This document shows positions 4,934 to 7,261 of a DNA stretch of 7,261 bases, piece by piece. Made by a program: the position numbers and the translations under genes. The stretch's first letter is position 1, and each line of letters begins with the position of its first letter. This DNA comes from Candidatus Bathyarchaeota archaeon. Its GTDB lineage: Archaea > Thermoproteota > Bathyarchaeia > 40CM-2-53-6. Under the pieces are notes generated by a model. The model worked only from the letters and a program-made list of their open reading frames with translations. It did not search any database and was not told the origin of the DNA. Location: the NCBI GenBank assembly GCA_005882905.1, contig VBBG01000209.1:1-7261 (forward strand), read 5' to 3'.

Positions 4934-5806
4934 GTGGACTCGAAGGATTTTCGTCTGCTGGTTGCGCTTCACGAGAATGCTCGTCAGAGTTACAGGTCCC
5001 TCGGCCAACGCGTCTCTTTATCCGCCCCGGCAGTACGCGACCGACTGAAACATCTGGAAGACCGTGGAATCCTACAGGGATACTGGCTCTACGTAGACCC
5101 GGGCATTTTCGGTCGAGAAGACCTGATGGTCTTCTACAAGGGAGACTGGAAGCGAGAGGATGCGCTCAAAGCCCTCGCTGCAGACGATGTCGCCTTCGTT
5201 ACATGGAAGCTGGACGGAGGCCTGTCCGTACAGATATGGCCGCATGATCGCGGAACAGCAGTCAAGGCTCTAGCTTCCGCACTCGGAACTCGACCGTCCG
5301 GGGAGACTTTCACCGAGATTTCGCGAAAGTTTGAGATGTCGCCCGTCGACTGGAGAATCATCGATGCTCTAGTCGACGATCCGACAATGCCCTTCGAAGC
5401 CCTCACAGAGAAGACTGGGCTGAGCCCAAAGACATTGAGGAAGCATCTCCAGTCATTGATCAGAAACGAGACCATCTTCATCATGCCGCGGCTTGGCTCC
5501 CTTGCAGACTCTGGCGAGGTCGTCTACCACCTCGCGGTCACAGGGAAGGTAGGACTCATTGAACTCCGACGGACACTCGGTGAAGCATACCTGGTAAGCG
5601 ACACTCACCAGCCCCCCATGAAATATCTGCTATGCAGAGCCAGCGACCTGGCCGATGTCACCAGCCGGACCCAGGCCGCCAGGAAGATCCCCGGAGTCGA
5701 ATCTGTAGAAGTGACCTTGAACCGAGAGCTACTTGTTGCAACCGATCATGTCCACTCACTCGTCCGTAAGAAGATCAGAGAATGGGAGCAAACGCGACGC
5801 CGCTAG
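4934..5806 (+). CDS. Transcriptional regulator with two Lrp/AsnC-like units
   Basis: A 290-residue DNA-binding protein, about twice the length of a normal Lrp/AsnC protein. From GTG 4934: first winged HTH at about 2-50 (DSKDFRLLVALHENARQSYRSL, then VSLSAPAVRDRLKHLEDRGIL), a shortened alpha/beta part (about 51-130), a second winged HTH at about 136-185 (SPVDWRIIDALVDDPTMPFEAL, LSPKTLRKHLQSLI) and a second alpha/beta part with a RAM-like ferredoxin pattern (about 195-270). It ends in a basic tail (RKKIREWEQTRRR). A single chain may therefore act as a built-in dimer. I chose GTG 4934 because Lrp homology begins there; an in-frame GTG at 4874 would translate the promoter element. It is divergent from the DUF3224 gene, and the element in the shared region suggests control of it, of itself, and of the hydrolase gene (inference). 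Confidence 0.87.
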   Translation: MDSKDFRLLVALHENARQSYRSLGQRVSLSAPAVRDRLKHLEDRGILQGYWLYVDPGIFGREDLMVFYKGDWKREDALKALAADDVAFVTWKLDGGLSVQIWPHDRGTAVKALASALGTRPSGETFTEISRKFEMSPVDWRIIDALVDDPTMPFEALTEKTGLSPKTLRKHLQSLIRNETIFIMPRLGSLADSGEVVYHLAVTGKVGLIELRRTLGEAYLVSDTHQPPMKYLLCRASDLADVTSRTQAARKIPGVESVEVTLNRELLVATDHVHSLVRKKIREWEQTRRR

Positions 5807-5834
5807 CGCCACACGTACGTGGAACATGATAGCG
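5801..5834 (+). terminator. Weak nested hairpin at the end of the regulator gene
   Basis: CGCTA (5801-5805) pairs with TAGCG (5830-5834), and inside it CCAC (5809-5812) pairs with GTGG (5819-5822). It overlaps the TAG stop. No T-run follows, so it is a poor classical terminator and may be only an mRNA 3'-end structure. Confidence 0.25.
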
Positions 5835-6033
5835 AGACAGGGCCATATCGGAAAACAAGCACAGTCTCCTGTGAAAGACCCATAGCCTAGGAAACGGACC
5901 CTCCAATAGCGTTCCAAATGCTCGTTTTCCTTGCGGTTCCTGCTCGTTTTCGGCGCTCTATATTCGCGCATTTCCGGTTCAAAACGCTACCAAGAGCCGT
6001 AAATCGCTGGAATCGGAAGAGTCTATCATCTCA

Positions 6034-6051
6034 CCCCCCTCCCGGGGGGGG
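6034..6051. terminator. GC-only inverted repeat between convergent genes
   Basis: Six C (6034-6039), TCCC, then eight G (6044-6051) give a pure G-C stem of at least 6 bp. It lies between the convergent regulator and zinc-ribbon genes and could stall transcription from either side. It lacks a T-run. The remainder of 5835-6082 shows no convincing gene; it holds an 11-bp direct repeat (5919-5929 and 5941-5951) and is otherwise featureless. Confidence 0.3.
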
Positions 6052-6082
6052 ACCATCATCTTGATCAGGTCTTTTCGCTAAA

Positions 6083-6835
6083 TCATAGTCCTATGCTGTT
6101 GATCGTGTTTCCTGAATTTCCATCGACGACCAGGACGATCTTGTTTCCCTTATGATCGTATCTGACAAACCAGATTGGCACGTGCAGGAGTTCGGTGTCA
6201 GAAACGTCTACCTGAGATTGGATCTGCTGTATCATATGGTATTTGGCGTGAGCCTTCTGCGACTGGAGTTCATCCACAAGTGTCTTGGCTTGATATCTTG
6301 CCGAGTCCTCGCTGATATCTCCGTTCAGGACCTTGATGCCTTTAGGATACTGCGAAATGTCGAAGAGCGTCCTCTCTTGGAGAGCGAACTGGTAGTCGTG
6401 AGGCTGATACATTGTCAGAGCTTTCAGCGCGACGATGGGGAAGTTATAGTTGTTATCCATCTGTATCGCTCTCCTCTGGCCTCCGCCGCCCATTCCTCCT
6501 CCCATCATAGAACCGAGGACCGCCCCTGTTAGTAGGGGACCGCCGAACCCGCCTCTTCGGCCACCCATCCCGGCCATCACCCCAAATAATGCGGCTGTTG
6601 TGGCGACCGTTGCGCCTTCTGCGACCATGTCCGTGGCTATTAGGGCGGTTCTTGCCGAAGTGGCGACGAGCCAGTACGGCACGACTGACAAGTTCATCTC
6701 TTCGAGAGTCGAGGACTCTTGCAGGTGTCTATGGAGCAGGCCTGTGTCCATCATCGATCTGACTCGAGCAGATATGTCGTCAGTGCCCTGGATTCTCAAC
6801 GGGAGCATCGTCTGCTTCTGAATATATCTCCCCAA
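6083..6835 (-). CDS. C-terminal part of a split zinc-ribbon protein
   Basis: About 250 residues in a different frame from the N-terminal fragment, which it overlaps. The apparent start TTG 6835 lies inside the upstream reading frame and has no ribosome-binding site, so this is most likely a gene part, not a separate gene. Features: a helical block (DDISARVRSMMDTGLLHRHL), a VPYWLV motif (52-57), a hydrophobic segment (about 62-90) leading to a Gly/Met-rich stretch (88-120), then an alpha/beta block. It closes with HVPIWFVRYDHKGNKIVLV (218-236) and DGNSGNTINSIGL. The VPxW motif appears twice, each followed by beta strands, suggesting two related lobes. I associate this layout with uncharacterised archaeal zinc-ribbon proteins; function unknown. 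The hydrophobic/Gly-rich part might contact membrane. Confidence 0.75.
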   Translation of the reverse strand: MGRYIQKQTMLPLRIQGTDDISARVRSMMDTGLLHRHLQESSTLEEMNLSVVPYWLVATSARTALIATDMVAEGATVATTAALFGVMAGMGGRRGGFGGPLLTGAVLGSMMGGGMGGGGQRRAIQMDNNYNFPIVALKALTMYQPHDYQFALQERTLFDISQYPKGIKVLNGDISEDSARYQAKTLVDELQSQKAHAKYHMIQQIQSQVDVSDTELLHVPIWFVRYDHKGNKIVLVVDGNSGNTINSIGL

Positions 6836-7028
6836 ACTTGGGAGCTATAGGGGCCCCACAACTCGGACACTTCAGAGATGTCGCCGTCGAGGGCGCAAGC
6901 ACTTGAACAGAATTCGATAAACTACCGCTTTGTTGAGCAATTCTCGTCTGGTTGGACTGACTTGCGCCGCATCTGGAGCAGAAAACGGCGTCATCCGGTA
7001 GCTGTGCGCCGCATTTCATGCAATACAT
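6780..7028 (-). CDS. N-terminal zinc-ribbon part of the split gene
   Basis: Starts at ATG 7028. Residues 3-20 form a complete zinc ribbon (Cys3, Cys6, Cys17, Cys20 in YCMKCG and FCSRCG). A polar Ser/Gln linker follows (22-50), then a second ribbon begins with LKCPSCGAPIAPKFG (Cys54, Cys57). After Gly66 the frame runs about 16 unrelated residues to a stop, while the expected continuation (YIQKQTMLPLRI) appears in the +1 frame. Skipping one G of GGGG (6830-6833) would join them into a protein of about 315 residues. Even then the second Cys pair of ribbon two is absent in all three frames, so a small deletion is more likely than a simple one-base error. It follows the partial upstream gene by 60 bp, perhaps as an operon. 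Confidence 0.75.
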   Translation of the reverse strand: MYCMKCGAQLPDDAVFCSRCGASQSNQTRIAQQSGSLSNSVQVLAPSTATSLKCPSCGAPIAPKFGEIYSEADDAPVENPGH

Positions 7029-7088
7029 TCGAGCGCTTCCTGGTTCAATCTGTCCAGAGCCGTTATGACCTTCCTAGTTGTTTTCCAA

Positions 7089-7261
7089 TTACTTTGCCGT
7101 CTCTTTATCCTTTGGAACCTGTTTGAGAAACTCTCGTGGGTACTCTTTTGTGTTCAGCAAAGAGAGGAATTCGCCTTTCTTAATCGAGTCTCTAGCAGCC
7201 TCTAGCTCCTTCCTCTGCGACAGATGATCGTGAACCTTTGCCCGAGCGAGAACGTCTAGGA
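7089..7261 (-). CDS. C-terminal end of an unidentified protein (partial)
   Basis: An open frame of 56 codons runs from the window edge to TAA at 7089-7091; the start is outside the window. The sequence is charged and helical (VHDHLSQRKELEAARDSIKKG, then FLSLLNTKEYPREFLKQVPKD) with no Cys and no membrane segment. I do not recognise it. It is on the same strand as, and 60 bp before, the zinc-ribbon gene, with no clear terminator between, so co-transcription is possible. Real coding status is supported by a stop-free frame and a composition like its neighbours, but the piece is short. Confidence 0.55.
   Translation of the reverse strand, partial: LDVLARAKVHDHLSQRKELEAARDSIKKGEFLSLLNTKEYPREFLKQVPKDKETAK

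Noticed and set aside
5919..5951. 11-bp direct repeat TGCTCGTTTTC with 22-bp period
   Set aside because: Only two units and different flanks; too little for a CRISPR or a functional tandem repeat.
5756..5971. Minus-strand open frame overlapping the regulator 3' end
   Set aside because: No domain, signal or plausible composition; it largely overlaps a confident gene on the other strand.
6083..6835. Independent membrane protein starting at TTG 6835
   Set aside because: The start is buried in the overlapping zinc-ribbon frame with no ribosome site, and the first residues look like an internal part of the same protein.

Overview
The window looks archaeal, most likely a mesophilic Thermoproteota/Nitrososphaerota-type lineage. 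This is inferred from the gene content (membrane-anchored cupredoxin, tandem Lrp/AsnC-type regulator, VapBC, zinc-ribbon protein). It also fits promoters with TATA-like boxes 26-42 bp upstream of starts, very short or absent leaders, and T-run terminators. No rRNA, tRNA, CRISPR array or insertion sequence is visible, and no marker fixes the taxon.

Layout. 1-1850, minus strand: an unidentified coiled-coil protein, preceded by two secreted membrane-anchored proteins, a plastocyanin-like cupredoxin and a His-rich DUF4399-like protein. A hairpin/T7 terminator separates the last two. 1850-2041: a divergent promoter region with a large imperfect hairpin. 2042-3125, plus strand: a VOC/glyoxalase-fold protein, then a VapBC module. 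VapC has an intact PIN active site, but the vapB reading frame is broken between its ATG and its ribbon-helix-helix domain. The module lies between two copies of the junction formed by the VOC 3' end, its terminator and, more weakly, the hydrolase tail. 3207-4220, minus: an alpha/beta hydrolase with a haloalkane-dehalogenase-like Asp nucleophile. 4370-4831, minus: a secreted DUF3224 (allene-oxide-cyclase-barrel-like) protein with a clear terminator. 4934-5806, plus: a regulator with two Lrp-like HTH units. 6083-7028, minus: an archaeal zinc-ribbon protein split into two frames and lacking half of its second ribbon. 7089-7261, minus: the C-terminal end of another gene.

How the genes may work together. 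The hydrolase and DUF3224 genes carry the same bipartite element, GTGTTAGG-N6-TTTCGATTTAGGGA, at the same distance from a TATA-like box. One copy lies between the DUF3224 gene and the divergent tandem-Lrp gene. This suggests a small local regulon in which the tandem regulator controls both genes and perhaps itself. The perfect palindrome CCTATAAGCTTATAGG before vapB fits an autoregulatory antitoxin operator.

Most notable: the bipartite element, the duplicated junction around VapBC, and two genes with single-base frame breaks (vapB and the zinc-ribbon gene). The frame breaks could be real decay, recoding, or assembly error.
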